Source of the DNA: Petunia secreta
Taxonomy: Eukaryota > Streptophyta > Magnoliopsida > Solanales > Solanaceae
Length of the DNA stretch: 64,000 nucleotides
Assembly: GCA_029990175.1 (NCBI GenBank)
Contig: JARKIP010000033.1
Coordinates: 23,171,001 to 23,235,000 of the forward strand
Reading direction: 5' to 3'
Shown here: one piece after another, positions 35,801 through 45,194 of the stretch
Position numbering within the stretch: the first letter of the stretch is position 1
Layout: each line of letters begins with the position of its first letter
Made by a program: the position numbers and the translations under genes
Notes under the pieces: model-generated
The model's input: only the letters and a program-made list of their open reading frames with translations
Database searches by the model: none
Told to the model about the DNA's origin: nothing

Positions 35801-36142
35801 TTCCTTGGGTTTGTTGTGAGTGCCCAAGGAGTGGAGGTGGATGAGTCTAAGGTAGAGGCAATACGTGATTGGCCTACTCCTACTACCGTGACTCAAGTGA
35901 GGAGCTTTCACGGTCTCGCAAGCTTTTATAGGCGATTTGTGAAGGACTTTAGCTCCATTGCCGCTCCACTTACCGAATTGGTGAAGAAAAACCAACCGTT
36001 TGTTTGGGGAGAGCCTCAAGAGAAGGCCTTCCTTGAGTTGAAAAGTAGGTTGAGTACCGCCCGCTATTGCAATTGCCTGACTTCGGAAAGGCATTTGAGG
36101 TTGAGTGTGATGCCTCAGGGGTGGGAATTGGTGGTGTCTTAA
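32885..36142 (+). CDS. gag-pol: Gag-protease-reverse transcriptase polyprotein (open 1085 codons, 3' frameshift)
   Basis: Longest frame in the window. Residues 1-440 are gag: a charged N-terminus, an RGRGRGRGPP stretch, then capsid with YIEWVLQMERLFD. The CCHC knuckle CFKCKGYGHLSKDC is at residues 442-455. An acidic linker follows. The aspartic protease has its active site IIDSGSC with D545. RT follows, with DGTWRMCVDCRAVN, then MPFGLSNAPSTF and the catalytic YFDD at residues 927-930. The frame enters the RNase H region, but a one-base loss at about 36060-36065 diverts the last 25 or so codons. Start ATG follows a T-rich/AG tract and begins MANEG. Without the shift it would continue into 36067-36339. 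Confidence 0.93.
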   Translation: MANEGQDFIKDALASILAKMDVMTQRIESLEKGASSTQGDQGAPSVPIEKGTPSVPIETGEVSSTPNFTPEQVSHVIELFNQQRVKEDRERIERTGIPRILDNPPRDVPLPRPIRNVQPLEQVDEAQEGEEAEYGDDMYGFDDHFQPRRGMNWGRNVDRGRGRGRGPPMGYVGGNARREYGVNEDHYGGQPEPFRGGRDNTNLNSVKLNLPTFKGNCDPNAYIEWVLQMERLFDTNEMSDEKKGTYAISSFESYASTWWESVKRSRRRAGIPVNVGWIDLKGIMSIKYITPRYRQEQLKKLYELKQGVKTVHEYYDEFERTRMALDMDTEDEEQAVIRFMNGLSYGIASQLRLRAYLSLQEVLDAAIQAEQWLEKEKSNRYKSNTSTSMNKSKDWKAPTTNAKFPSASASKDVKKPFERSTQPVGGNSRTQLSNPISFSTQCFKCKGYGHLSKDCPTRKTMVLVGDLVYEQDSEPEEGEEARVEGEEEGDDGEIAKEEDDDSHAFLVVRRRLGAMCVEDVETLQRENLFHSKCRVMGLLCSMIIDSGSCANVISQTLVTQLKIPTLKHPNPYRLQWLSECGELRVVKQCLIKFKIGNYVDEHMFDVVPMQACHLLFGRPWQFDRRVVHNGHANTYTVTHEGKKFVLPPMTPKQVSDDYKRMRELREVAKAKSVVETSPLSKSLVAIPPTSTSGICAMMQPGEILKGNDGNKFLICLVHKGMVLNSNCDFSSNPLPSVFENVLKDFGDMSPDEMPDGLPPLRGIEHQIDFVPGSQIPNKPAYRSNPEDTRELQKQVDELLTKGLVRESLSPCAVPVILVPKKDGTWRMCVDCRAVNKITVKYRHPIPRLDDMLDELSGSCVFSKIDLRSGYHQIRIKPGDEWKTAFKTKFGLYEWLVMPFGLSNAPSTFMRLMNHVLKPFINKFVVVYFDDILIYSKSIDDHVEHLRLVLEKLRAEKLYANFKKCAFGVEKVVFLGFVVSAQGVEVDESKVEAIRDWPTPTTVTQVRSFHGLASFYRRFVKDFSSIAAPLTELVKKNQPFVWGEPQEKAFLELKSRLSTARYCNCLTSERHLRLSVMPQGWELVVS

Positions 36143-36339
36143 TGCAAGATAGCAAACCCATCGCCTACTTTAGTGAGAAGTTGAAAGGGGCCTCCTTGAA
36201 TTATTCTACATATGACAAGGAGTTGTATGCCCTTGTGAGAGCCCTTGCCCATTGGCAACACTACCTTTGGCCTCGTGAGTTTGTAATCAAGAGTGACCAT
36301 GAGTCACTCAAGCATTTGAGAGGCCAAGAGAAGCTCTAA
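36067..36339 (+). pseudogene. pol: RNase H segment, frame-shifted
   Basis: Encodes the RNase H domain in the frame after the first indel: VECDASGVGIGGVL contains the first catalytic aspartate, then PIAYFSEKLKGA, then the YDKELYALVRALAHWQHYL helix with its glutamate, then IKSDHESLKHL with the third aspartate. It ends in a TAA near 36337. The following codons resume in another frame from about 36342, so a second small indel lies at about 36334-36345. Confidence 0.88.
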
Positions 36340-36382
36340 GAGACATGCCAAGTGGGTTGAATTCATTGAGTCTTTTCCCTAT

Positions 36383-37009
36383 GTGATCCAATACAAGAAA
36401 GGGAAGGACAATGTTGTGGCGGATGCGCTTTCGAGAAAGTTTGCTCTAGCCACCACTCTCACCTCGAAGCTCATGGGTTTTGAGAGCATTAAATTGATGT
36501 ATGCTCATGACCCAAAGCTAAAGAGTGTCCATGACACTCTAGAGAAAGGGGGGAGAGTTGACAAATACCAATGGGTTAATGGTTATATCTTCAAAAATGG
36601 TAGAGTATGCATTCCGGAGTCCTCTTGGAGAGAGTTACTTGTGCATGAAGCACATTGCGGGGGAATCATGGGACATTTTGGCACAAGAAAGACTTTGGCC
36701 ATTCTTCAAGAACAATTCTATTGGCCAAAGATGAGGGTGCATGTGGAAAAGTTTTGCACTAATTGCCTTGAGTGCAAGCGTGCCAAATCTAAAGCCCACC
36801 CTCATGGGTTGTATACCCCTCTCCCTGTACCTACTAGTCCATGGTTGGATATCTCAATGGATTTCGTGATGGAATTACCAAGGACTAGGGGGGCCATGAT
36901 AGCATTTATGTTGTTGTGGATAGGTTCTCCAAAATGGCTCATTTCATTCCGTGCAAGAAATGTGATGATGCACAACATGTGGCAACTTTGTTTATTGAAA
37001 ATGTCTTGA
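36383..37009 (+). pseudogene. pol: Integrase zinc-binding domain and start of core, frame-shifted
   Basis: Begins with the RNase H tail (YKKGKDNVVADALSRK) and carries the HHCC zinc-binding domain (HEAHCGGIMGHFG, then FCTNCLECKRAK), followed by the first catalytic aspartate in SMDFVMELP. A missing base in a run of six G at about 36889-36894 then shifts the frame. The codons after that, to 37009, are out of frame. Confidence 0.88.
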
Positions 37010-38001
37010 AGTTGCATGGTGTGCCTCAAACCATAGTGAGTGATAGGGACACTAAGTTCCTAAGTCATTTTTGGAGGTGTTTATGGGGTGCTTTAGGCAC
37101 CAAGCTCTTGTTCTCCACGTCCCACCACCCCCAAACCGATGGGCAAACAGAAGTGGTAAACCGAACCTTGGGTGCTCTTCTTAGAGCCATGACTCGAGGT
37201 AAGGTCGGGACTTGGATTGATCGTCTACCTCTTATGGAGTTTGCCTACAATCGCACATTGCATAGCATGATAGGCATGACTCCATTCGAGTGTGTCTATG
37301 GTTTTAATCCCTTGATTCCCCTTGATCTAACCCCTTTGCCAAGGGAAATGGTTGTTAATTTTGAAGGTAAAGCTAGAGCCAAGGCTTTGGTTGACCTCCA
37401 TGCAAAGGCGAAGAAGAACTTGGAGGAAGCTTATGCTAAGGTTGCCTCCAAGAAAAACAAAGGACGCAAGAAGGTGGAACTCAAGAAGGGTGATTATGTA
37501 TGGGTGCACTTCCGTAGAGAAAGGTTTCCAAACCTTAGGAAAGGGAAGTTGGCACCCCGGGTAGATGGCCCATTCCAAGTGCTCTCGAAGATAAACAACA
37601 ATGCCTATGTGGTCGACTTGCCAAGTGAGTATCAAGTTTCTAATACTTTCAATGTTTGTGACTTGGTTCCTTTGAATGTAGGTAATGAAGGGGTCGTGCA
37701 TGATGATGCAGAGGTCGTGAATGACACTTCGATTTCGAGGACGAAATCTTCTCAAGAAGGGGAGGATGATAAGACCCAAACCCCCTCAAGACCATTCACT
37801 CGGAGTCAAGCCAAGTTGATCCAAGATACCCATCTTCACTTGATATGGAAGAGTATGGAAGAAGGCCCCGAGAGCAACTTGAAGACCATGCTTTGGTGTG
37901 CCGTGGATGGAAGATCCTCTAGGACACTTGGAGAGGCCCAAGAGACCCAAAATGAGACACCCCAAGGGGCTCCAGAACAAGGCGGAGCGCCTCCCAGCTG
38001 A
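36916..38001 (+). CDS. pol: Integrase core and C-terminus reading into the 3' LTR
   Basis: Continues the integrase: DRFSKMAHFIPC, then VSDRDTKFLSHFW with the second catalytic aspartate, then HPQTDGQTEVVNRTL with the catalytic glutamate, then a basic linker (KKNKGRKKVELKKGDYVW) and a GPFQVLSKINNNAYVV module, then SNTFNVCDLVPL. The frame does not stop at the LTR boundary (37767) but reads about 235 bases into it, through TPSRPFTRSQAKL. CRM-type elements are known to overlap pol with the 3' LTR, encoding a CR motif there. Whether this tail is such a motif is inference. Confidence 0.85.
   Translation: MDRFSKMAHFIPCKKCDDAQHVATLFIENVLKLHGVPQTIVSDRDTKFLSHFWRCLWGALGTKLLFSTSHHPQTDGQTEVVNRTLGALLRAMTRGKVGTWIDRLPLMEFAYNRTLHSMIGMTPFECVYGFNPLIPLDLTPLPREMVVNFEGKARAKALVDLHAKAKKNLEEAYAKVASKKNKGRKKVELKKGDYVWVHFRRERFPNLRKGKLAPRVDGPFQVLSKINNNAYVVDLPSEYQVSNTFNVCDLVPLNVGNEGVVHDDAEVVNDTSISRTKSSQEGEDDKTQTPSRPFTRSQAKLIQDTHLHLIWKSMEEGPESNLKTMLWCAVDGRSSRTLGEAQETQNETPQGAPEQGGAPPS
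37752..37766 (+). other. Polypurine tract of the CRM/Galadriel-like element
   Basis: CAAGAAGGGGAGGA immediately before the TGATAAG start of the 3' LTR, embedded in the coding frame. Confidence 0.9.
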
Positions 38002-38594
38002 GGCGGGGCGCCTCACAAAATCCAGAGGCTTGAAAGCTGCAGGGCGGACCGCCTCCCAACCTAGGCGGACCGCCTCCCTCAGATCCGGAGAAGCTAAAGG
38101 CTGCTAGGCGGCTGCCTCCCCCTACTAGGCGGACCGCCTACCCCTGAGACCCACATGCGGGATTTTAATTACTTTTGTCTTGGACTTCCTACTTTAGCCC
38201 TGCGCGGCCCTATTTGTTTTAACCCACTTTGGGGGTATTTTAGACCTTTTTGTATGACTAAGTGAAGCCTATAAATACTTCACTTAGCCTCCTCAAACAT
38301 TAGCTTACCTTTGAATCTTATGAATGATGAATAGAGTTTATCTCTTTTTATGAAGAAACCCTTCCTTGGTTGCTTGAATTCACTAGTGGAACCTAGTTGA
38401 GTCTTGAACCGAAAACCCAATCATTCTATTTGCGAGTCCCAAGTGTGGCTCGAGGGTAGTTGCATAGTGTAGGTCCTCCTTGACACCGATACGAGGGTAT
38501 TATGGAACGAGTTCTCCATAGTTACTTCGTAGGGAGTTCGAGTAGTGTCTCGCTCTTTATCTTTATTTCCGTGTTTCGTTTATGATTCTTATCA
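37767..38594 (+). repeat. 3' LTR of the CRM/Galadriel-like element
   Basis: 828 bp, same length as the 5' LTR with no indel and about 11 substitutions. TATAAATA at 38270-38277. It carries the same six mini-palindromes and the 3' part of the pol frame to 38001. Followed by the duplication GGCTG. Confidence 0.95.
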
Positions 38595-38599
38595 GGCTG

Positions 38600-38909
38600 G
38601 CTCGATAGGTCCTATGACATCCATCCCCCAGGTGGCAAAAGGCAAAGGCGATCCCATAATGTTCAACTCGTTGGGAGGCACTCGAATCATATCTCCATGG
38701 ACTTGGCATTGATGGAATTTCTTCGCGTGCTTTATGCAGTCATGTTCTTTTGTCATCCAGAAATAACCAGCCTTCAAAATCTTCTTTGCAAGTACAAAAC
38801 CATTCATGTGTGGGCCACACGCACCAGAGTGTACCTCTTCTAACAATTTGGCAGCTTCTTTTGCGTCTACACATCTCAACAAACCCAGATCGGGTGTCTT
38901 TTTGTACAA
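38600..38909 (-). pseudogene. pol: Ogre integrase, N-terminal half (5' side of the insertion)
   Basis: Minus-strand frame with the start of integrase: LLEEVHSGACGPHMNGF and HCxxC-like HQCQVHGD (zinc-binding), then ATWGMDVIGPIEPA with the first catalytic aspartate. The frame is cut at 38599/38595 by the CRM-like insertion and continues at 30804. The break separates the first and second catalytic aspartates. Confidence 0.88.
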
Positions 38910-39067
38910 AACCTCTCCATTTAGAAAGAAACCATTTGCTAACCTCCTCAGTGTCTTCTTTTGGAGAATTGTTGCATTCTTTTGATAACTACTGTCTTTG
39001 AGAAATCCTCTGATATCGTAGAACTAAGGCTGTCCATCTGACTCTTCTTCCACGTGATAGCAGTAAG

Positions 39068-39153
39068 CTGGTTGCTTCCTCACTGTCACGTGTATTGGAT
39101 CAATGTAGTTCTGGTTGCTTCCTCACTGTCACGTGTATTGGATCAATGTAGTT
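39068..39153. repeat. 43-bp tandem duplication in the Ogre pol linker
   Basis: CTGGTTGCTTCCTCACTGTC starts at 39068 and again at 39111, and the 43-base unit is repeated without change. It lies between the second RNase H and integrase. As 43 is not a multiple of three, it shifts the pol frame. Confidence 0.95.
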
Positions 39154-39210
39154 CTTGTCCGGATGCTTGATCATGGCCGATATGGTAGCCAAAGCGTCTG
39201 CGAACTCATT

Positions 39211-39789
39211 TTACAGTCTAGGTACATGCCGGAATTCTATCTTGGTGAATCTTTGCTTCAACTCCTTTATGGACTCCGGGAATGGCAATATCTTCAGATT
39301 CTTTGCCGTCCATTCTCCTCGAACTTGATGAATCAGTAAGTCAGAATCTTCGATTGCCAGCATCTTTTGTATGTTCATATCTACTGCCAATCTAAGACCC
39401 AAGATACAGGCCTCATACTCCGCCATGTTGTTGGTGCAAGGGAACCTTAGTTTGGCCGTGACAGGATAGTGTTGTCCAGTCTCGGAGACTAATACCGCTC
39501 CAATGCCGACTCCCTTGAAATTGACCGCTCCATTAAAGAAGAGTCTCCAACCATCATATTTTTCGGTGATCTCTTCCCTTACGAACATGACTTCTTCATC
39601 AGGGAAGTAGGTGTGCAAAGTCTCATAGTCATCTCCCACTGGATTCTCGGCCATGTGATCAGCCAAGGCTTGAGCTTTCACCGGCTTTTGAGTGAAAAAA
39701 GTGATGTCGAACTCACTGAGCAGCATCTGCCATTTAGCCAGCTTTCCAGTAGGCATTGGTTTTTGGAAAATGTACTTGAGAGAGTCCAT
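39211..39789 (-). pseudogene. pol: Second (Tat-specific) RNase H domain of the Ogre element
   Basis: A 192-codon minus-strand frame. It begins with the RNase H/connection tail (SEFDITFFTQKPVKAQALADH) and then has a second, separate RNase H: WRLFFNGAVNFKGVGIGAVL (catalytic aspartate of the usual DGA changed to N), then NNMAEYEACILGL with glutamate, then AIEDSDLLIHQV with aspartate. A second RNase H of this cellular type after the retroviral one is diagnostic of the Tat/Ogre lineage. The D-to-N change would disable it. Confidence 0.9.
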
Positions 39790-39792
39790 CCT

Positions 39793-40236
39793 CTATATCA
39801 CCAATGTTGAGTAAGATGTCAAGTAGTGTCTCAACTTTTGTGCTATCCATGTCAGTGCACAACACGTGCACTCCAGCAATGTGTACTTCGCTTCGTAAGG
39901 AGTGAACTTCGTGCTTAGATAATATATGGCTTGCTCCTTCCTCCCAGTTGAGTCATGTTGTCCCAATACGCAACCAAAGGCCGAGTCTACCACGGACAGA
40001 TACAAGATCAAAGGTCGCCCAGGCTCAGGCGGTACCAGCACAGGCGGACAAGACAAGTACTCCTTCATATGATCAAATGCTTTTTGGCAATCCTCTGTCC
40101 ACTCGATCGCTGCATCTTTCTTCAGCAACTTGATGATTGGCTCACAGATGATGGTGGATTGTGCTATAAAATGACTGGTGTAATTTAGCCTCCCCAGGAA
40201 ACTCATAACTTCTTTCTTGCTTTTTTGCGGTGGCAA
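39793..40236 (-). pseudogene. pol: First RNase H and connection domain, Ogre element
   Basis: Minus-strand frame with FLGRLNYTSHFIAQSTIICEP (RT thumb/connection), then AFDHMKEYLSCPPVLVPPEPG, then LILYLSVVDSAFGCVLGQHD and YYLSTKFTPYEAKYTLLE of the retroelement RNase H. It stops at 39793, and 39789 begins the next frame, so a small lesion separates the two domains. Confidence 0.9.
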
Positions 40237-40282
40237 TTCTTAGGTGGCTTTGATCTTGGACGGATCCAGCTCGATACCCCTT

Positions 40283-41328
40283 CTACTGACGATGAAACCC
40301 AGGAGCTTCCCTGTCGGAACACCAAAAGCACACTTTGTCGGATTCAGCTTTAAGTTGTACTTTCGCAAGCGGTTGAAAAAACTTGCGCAAGTTGTCAAGA
40401 TGCTCCGAACTCTTCTTTGATTTGATGATCACGTCGTCGACATAGACTTCAATATCTTTGTGCATTAGGTCATGGAACATAGTCGTCATAGCCCTCATGT
40501 AATTTGCCCCAGCATTCTTTAACCCAAATAGCATAACCTTGTAGCAACAAGTCCCCCAAGATGTAGTGAAAGCTGTCTTCTCGGCGTCCTCCTCATCCAA
40601 GAGCACTTGATGATAACCGGCGAAACAGTCTACGAAGGATTACCGCTCATGTTTCACGCAATTGTTAATTAGGATATGTATGTTTGGCAATGGAAAATCA
40701 TCCTTCGGACTTGCTCTATTCAGATCTCTATAATCCACACAAACTCGAATTTCCCATCTTTCTTCGACACTGGGAAGATGTTAGCCAACCAAGTTGGATA
40801 TTTGACTGTTTTCAGAATCCCTGCATTGAGCTGCTTAGTTACTTCTTCACCAATTTTCAAGAGAACTGATGACTTGAAAGTTCGGGCCTTTTGTTTGACT
40901 GGCGGAAAGCCCAGATTGATAGGTAATTTGTGAGCTACCACATCCGTGCTTATGCCAGTCATGTCATCATACGACCAGGCGAATATGTCCTCATATTCTT
41001 TAAGAGACTCAGTATATCGCTTTTTATCCTCGGCATTTAGATGCACAATGATCCTTGTCTCTTTCACAATTTCCTCATCTCCTAAGTTTATCACCTTAGT
41101 CTCCTCAAGGTTTGGCTTAGGTTTGTTTTCAAATATTTCAAATTCTTCTGGTGTAGTTTCATCAAAATCATCATAATCAGCTCTAGCTTCCCCAAGCTCC
41201 ATTGTTTCATTACACGTTGCAGTCGTAGACTCAATGGGATTATTAGTATGAATACTGAAAAAAGTAAGATATTGCAAAATTAAAAGATTAAAGCAAAAAA
41301 TCAAACAGGAAATGGTGCGATAATTCAT
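40283..41328 (-). pseudogene. pol: Reverse transcriptase of the Ogre element
   Basis: 41328-40720 covers the N-terminal part (IFAWSYDDMTGI, then VKQKARTFKSS, then WLANIFPVSKKDGKFEFVW). 40606-40283 covers the palm with FTTSWGTCCYKVMLFGLKNA and the catalytic YVDD encoded at 40433-40444. Between 40720 and 40606 the frame is broken, losing the first catalytic aspartate region from either open frame. The glycine-phenylalanine-like MPFGL box reads as MLFGL. Ends before the connection domain at 40236. Confidence 0.9.
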
Positions 41329-41633
41329 TTATGAATCCTTGCAAAACAAAGTTTGTAGGGAGACATGTGCAATAGAAAAAGGAAAGATTCATACTCCACA
41401 ACTCAGAGTCGGGTTTTATTTTGGAAAGCATAAAAATAAACTTTATCCCCTCAGCTTCTACCAAGGTCCACGGTAAGCTCAGGCCCAGTTGCTGATCCAG
41501 TTGTTCAGTGCTGCTCCAGATCCAGCCCTTGTCAGTCAAGGAGGTTCAATATGTTCTTCCAGGATCACACAGCAGTTTTCATCAGCTATGAATAGATTTT
41601 GCATTCCTGCTAGCAAATCCTCTTCAGATTCAG

Positions 41634-42528
41634 CTATCTTCGGCTCCACTCCTTGTGCTGCGGACACCTCCCCTTTTCAACCATCCAAGTATCCAGACGA
41701 GATGAAGATATGCAAGATAGTCTTAGTGCTTTTCTTATATAACTTGAATCCAGTGACGCTTCCTCCATGCTCTTTTCATATGTCACAATGTATCCTATGC
41801 CAGCCTTTTCATTGTCGGGCCTCATCATAATTCTGATTGGCTCAACTATCCAATCCAAATTCTTCGCCAAACCTTTGCCCGGTTCATAGCCTTGCTTGAT
41901 CGTGATGCCTATAACCCAGTCTCCAGGCCACTTTGCAGGATGCGGGAGTACATATGGCTCATCGATCACTACCTTCATAGGTTCGGGTGCTTTAGGTATC
42001 CACACTTTCTTTCCCTTTGTTTCTTCAGAGATGCGTTTACAATTGGGACGAGCATTGGATGAGTATATCGGTCGCTTCTCGGTCTTAGCTGGTAGGGTCT
42101 CACAAAATTCTCGTGATGGCACTCCCGAGTCAGACATGACTGGCTCCCAGACCAAGTTCCTTCCATCGTAGCCTTTGCCTCGGCTATCCCAATAAGCACT
42201 GTAAATGTTCCTCTTTCTTTCTTTCTTTAACCCCAGGCGGTATCTTAACCAGATTGGGAGCGAAGTGTGCAGTGTAGCCTCCTTGGACTGTGCTTGTGGG
42301 ATTCCAACTTGAATTGTAATTCTTGCGACGTCCTCCTCGAGTGCCTTGTAGTGCTCCCACAAGTTCTGTAGCATAGAATGTCTGCCCATCAGGAGTATTT
42401 CTTTCAATCGCTGGTATGGTTTGCTCGTTGTAGATGGAATTGTTCCCCTCACCAAAAACTACCACCTCCTTGTGATCCCATTCGAACTTCACAGTTTGGT
42501 GCAATGTAGAAGGCACCGCACCAGCCAT
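41634..42528 (-). pseudogene. G-patch region between protease and RT, Ogre element
   Basis: Two overlapping minus-strand frames (42528-42184 and 42455-41634) follow the protease. The second contains a G-patch-like segment (GITIKQGYEPGKGLAKNL, then GIGY farther on), which many plant Tat polyproteins carry after the protease. It may bind RNA; that is family knowledge and not shown here. The join to the protease is broken by TAG where the protease frame ends at 42535. After 41634 stops occur before RT. Confidence 0.8.
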
Positions 42529-42534
42529 ATGGAT

Positions 42535-42816
42535 CTAGGGCCTCCCTAGTAGCAAATTGTAGGAAGCGAGAATGTCCATGACATGGAACTCAGCAGTGAA
42601 CTCCATAGGGCCAACCATAATAGTCAAGTCAATCTCCCCAATGGTGCTTCTTTGTGACCCATCGAACGCCTTTACTTTCATGTAGCTCTCCCTTATCTTG
42701 CTTTGATCAATTCCCATTCTTTTCAGAGTGATGAATGGGCATATGTTCAGACCGGAACCTCCGTCGATCAGAACTCTTCCTACGAACCAGTCTTTGCACT
42801 TGACAGTGACGTGCAA
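42535..42816 (-). pseudogene. Aspartic protease of the Ogre element
   Basis: 93-codon minus-strand frame of retropepsin size. The active-site loop reads VLIDGGSGLNICP, so the D-S/T-G triad is D-G-G here. The C-terminal ILASYNLLLGRP strand matches the ILGRP-type flap end of plant Ty3/gypsy proteases. A TAG directly after LLGRP replaces a likely tryptophan codon. Confidence 0.88.
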
Positions 42817-42830
42817 AGCTTTTTTATGAT

Positions 42831-43878
42831 TTAACCCTTCAGGTGGTAGCTCATCTCCGTGAAAAGTAATTCGGTTGGCTCCATGACTTGTCCAACCATG
42901 ATAGCCAGGTTTTCAACTGAAGTGTCCGCCGGAACATGTGCTTCGTCCAGCACCTTCATCAAAGCACTTCGGTGACTCTCAAACTTGAGGAGCAGGGCCA
43001 AAATAGAGATTTGTGCTGGAGTTTTGCCCAAGTGCTCAACTACGAAGTACTCCTTTGCTTGTACTTTTTTCCACAGTCCCTCGGACTATTCCTCGCTAGT
43101 GCCTCGTCTCTCTTGAACTAAATGCTCGGAGTGTAAATCCTCCCACTCCTAGTCATTCCTTGTGCAGCAACAGTCTCAGCTACGACCATGTTCTTCTTCT
43201 TCCTTTCATAGTCCCATGGCACCGCCTTGTCGCATTATGGCGGAACTACATCGACATAGAATTTTGGAGCCACTTCTACTTCGATGGGCTCTGGCGCTGT
43301 AGCGGCTTGAGCAACTGAAGCGATCGCTGGTGCACTTTCTCTCGCATTCTTCATCCCATTCGATCGGGTTCACCCTATTGTCTCCATGATTAGGCAGAGG
43401 GTTGTTGTGCACGTTTGGAGTCTTCAGATGTATCACCTTTTGGTCGATCAAGTCTTGTATCTTGTCCCTCAAGGCGTAGCACTTTTTCAGTATCGTGACC
43501 AGGCCCTCCAGAGTGATAGGAACAAGTTTTGGTTTGATCAAAGTAAGGTGTCATTCTATCAGGCATTTTGAATGGCACAGGTTGTATATGACCAGCTGTT
43601 TTGAGTCTCTCGAATAACTGAGTGCGAGATTCAGCCAGTGGGGGGTATTTCTTTTTGGGTCTTTGATTGTTATTGGTGTGAGGCCTTGGTGAATAGGTGT
43701 TGGTGTTTCGGTAGTTGGGACTTTGTGGGTAGGTTGGTCTTTGTGGTGGTGGGTTTTGGCACATGGGCTGGGTGTTATAGACTGGGTAGGTGGATATGGG
43801 TGGTATGTATGGGTAGAAGGGATGAGCTGTTTGGTAGTAGTGGTTGTGAGTAGGGGAGTGGTCAAGTGATGCAGCCAC
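42831..43878 (-). pseudogene. gag: Gag C-terminus with zinc finger, Ogre element
   Basis: 43878-43390 is a Pro/Tyr/Thr/Asn-rich linker (IPPISTYPVYNTQPMCQNPP), followed by CSYHSGGPGHDTEK, the start of a CCHC finger. A one-base gain in an A-run at about 43477-43485 moves the last cysteine and the next helix into frame 43541-43206 (KCYALRDKIQDLIDQKVI, then NNPLPNHG). 43031-42831 holds a further gag-protease linker (MKVLDEAHVPADTSVENLA). Runs of A at the break make an assembly error possible. Confidence 0.85.
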
Positions 43879-43905
43879 GAAGGAGACGTCGTCCTTCTTC
43901 TTTCT

Positions 43906-44808
43906 TTAAGTAGTAGTGCTGCCAGCTTGTAGGGCTTTGTTAGCGGCTTGTAGTGCGGCCATGCTAACAATCCTTCCAGTCTTGAGTCCATCTTCGACCA
44001 TGTCACCAATCTTGATCAGTTCTCCAAACTTCTTGTCTTGTAAATTCTGCATCTTGGCGAAATAGACATCCTCTTGTATGCGGATGAAAGTTGCCACTAT
44101 CTCAGCATCTTCCACGGGAGGCTGGACCTTGGCGGCTTCAGTCCTCCATCTAGTTGCAAACTCCCTAAAAGTCTCAGTGGGCTTCTTCTTCAGTTTCTCC
44201 AGGTAAAACCGATCGGGCATAGCGTCAGTGTTATGCCCAAAATTGTCAATAAAGTCTCCAGCCATTGCCTCCCAGCTCGTCCATTTCTTGGTTTGTTGCT
44301 TAGAGTACCATACTTGTGCATCTCCAGTAAAACTGCGGTTGAACAGCTGCATGTGAATCTTTTCGTCATGTCCAACCCTAATCAGCTTGTCATAGTAAGA
44401 TCTTAAATGAGCCATTGGGTCTGCACTGCCATCGAACATGTTGAACTTTGGTGTCTTGTAGCCTTCAGGTAGTTTCAAGTTAGGATACAGGCAAAGATCC
44501 TCATAGGCCAACCCTCGGGTTCCCTTAGCGCCTTGGAGTTATTTAAACTTCTCAACCTGCCATTGGACTTGTTCTTTGGTGCTGTCTGGGTCTTCCTTAG
44601 TCCATGCGTACATTTCATGGTCCTTGGTGGGTGATGCAATGGTTTTGGTTTCAACAGTGAAGGTGGGTAAGTTGTTTAGTGGTGCTTTTGGTGGTGCAGT
44701 GTAAGTAGGGTAAGGAAGGTCTCTTTCGGGGAAAAGTGGATCTTTACCATGAGGGCGAGCAGTTTGGTTTGGTTCAGTGATCTCATCAGTATGGGTCAGT
44801 ATAGGCAA
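43906..44808 (-). pseudogene. gag: Gag N-terminus and capsid, Ogre element, one in-frame stop
   Basis: 44808-44539 starts MPILTHTDEI and is Pro/Thr-rich; 44511-43906 continues with the capsid (EGYKTPKFNMFDGSADP, then SYYDKLIRVGHDEKIHMQ, then WTSWEAMAGDFIDNFGHN, then FREFATRWRTEAAKVQ). Both pieces are in the same frame, interrupted only by TAA at 44539-44541. The same TAA occurs in the displaced copy at 28090-28092. Capsid forms the virus-like particle in which reverse transcription occurs. Confidence 0.9.
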
Positions 44809-45194
44809 CTATGCTTTGTTTCTCACCTTGTCGAACTCAGCCATGATATTTCGTCTCGTCCTTGTCCTTGTAGGTAAATGGGGAGGTGTTGGGATCGATC
44901 CTTTGGACCTTAAATAGTAGTGCGGCGCGGCATGAATGCACAAACCAAACTTTCAAGGACTTGGGAACTGACACATAAAAAAAAAAAAAGAGAAAATGTG
45001 AGCATTCGTTAGTTTGAATAAAATCGCGTCCTATCATGCGTGGGACCTATTTTGTACCAGAGGTAGGCCTATCATGGATTTGAAGTAACATTTGCACCAA
45101 ACACATCATTTTGTTTAAATAAACATGATCATCACAAGTCTAAAACCCATAAATAACGAAATTTTATTTAGTTTGGTTGGTTTTATTACAACCA

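Larger units (their letters stand above)
30805..38594 (+). mobile_element. Young CRM/Galadriel-like Ty3/gypsy element
   Basis: A 7790-bp element with two 828-bp LTRs (30805-31632 and 37767-38594) differing at about 11 positions by my count. Ends are TGATAAG and CTTATCA, and the five-base target duplication GGCTG lies at 30800-30804 and 38595-38599. It has a Met-type primer site, a long leader, gag-protease-RT-RNase H-integrase on the plus strand, and a polypurine tract. Inserted inside the Ogre integrase gene in opposite orientation. The lineage is judged from RT (KSIDDHVEHLRLVLE and SFHGLASFYRRFVKDFS) and from the pol frame running into the LTR. Confidence 0.95.
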
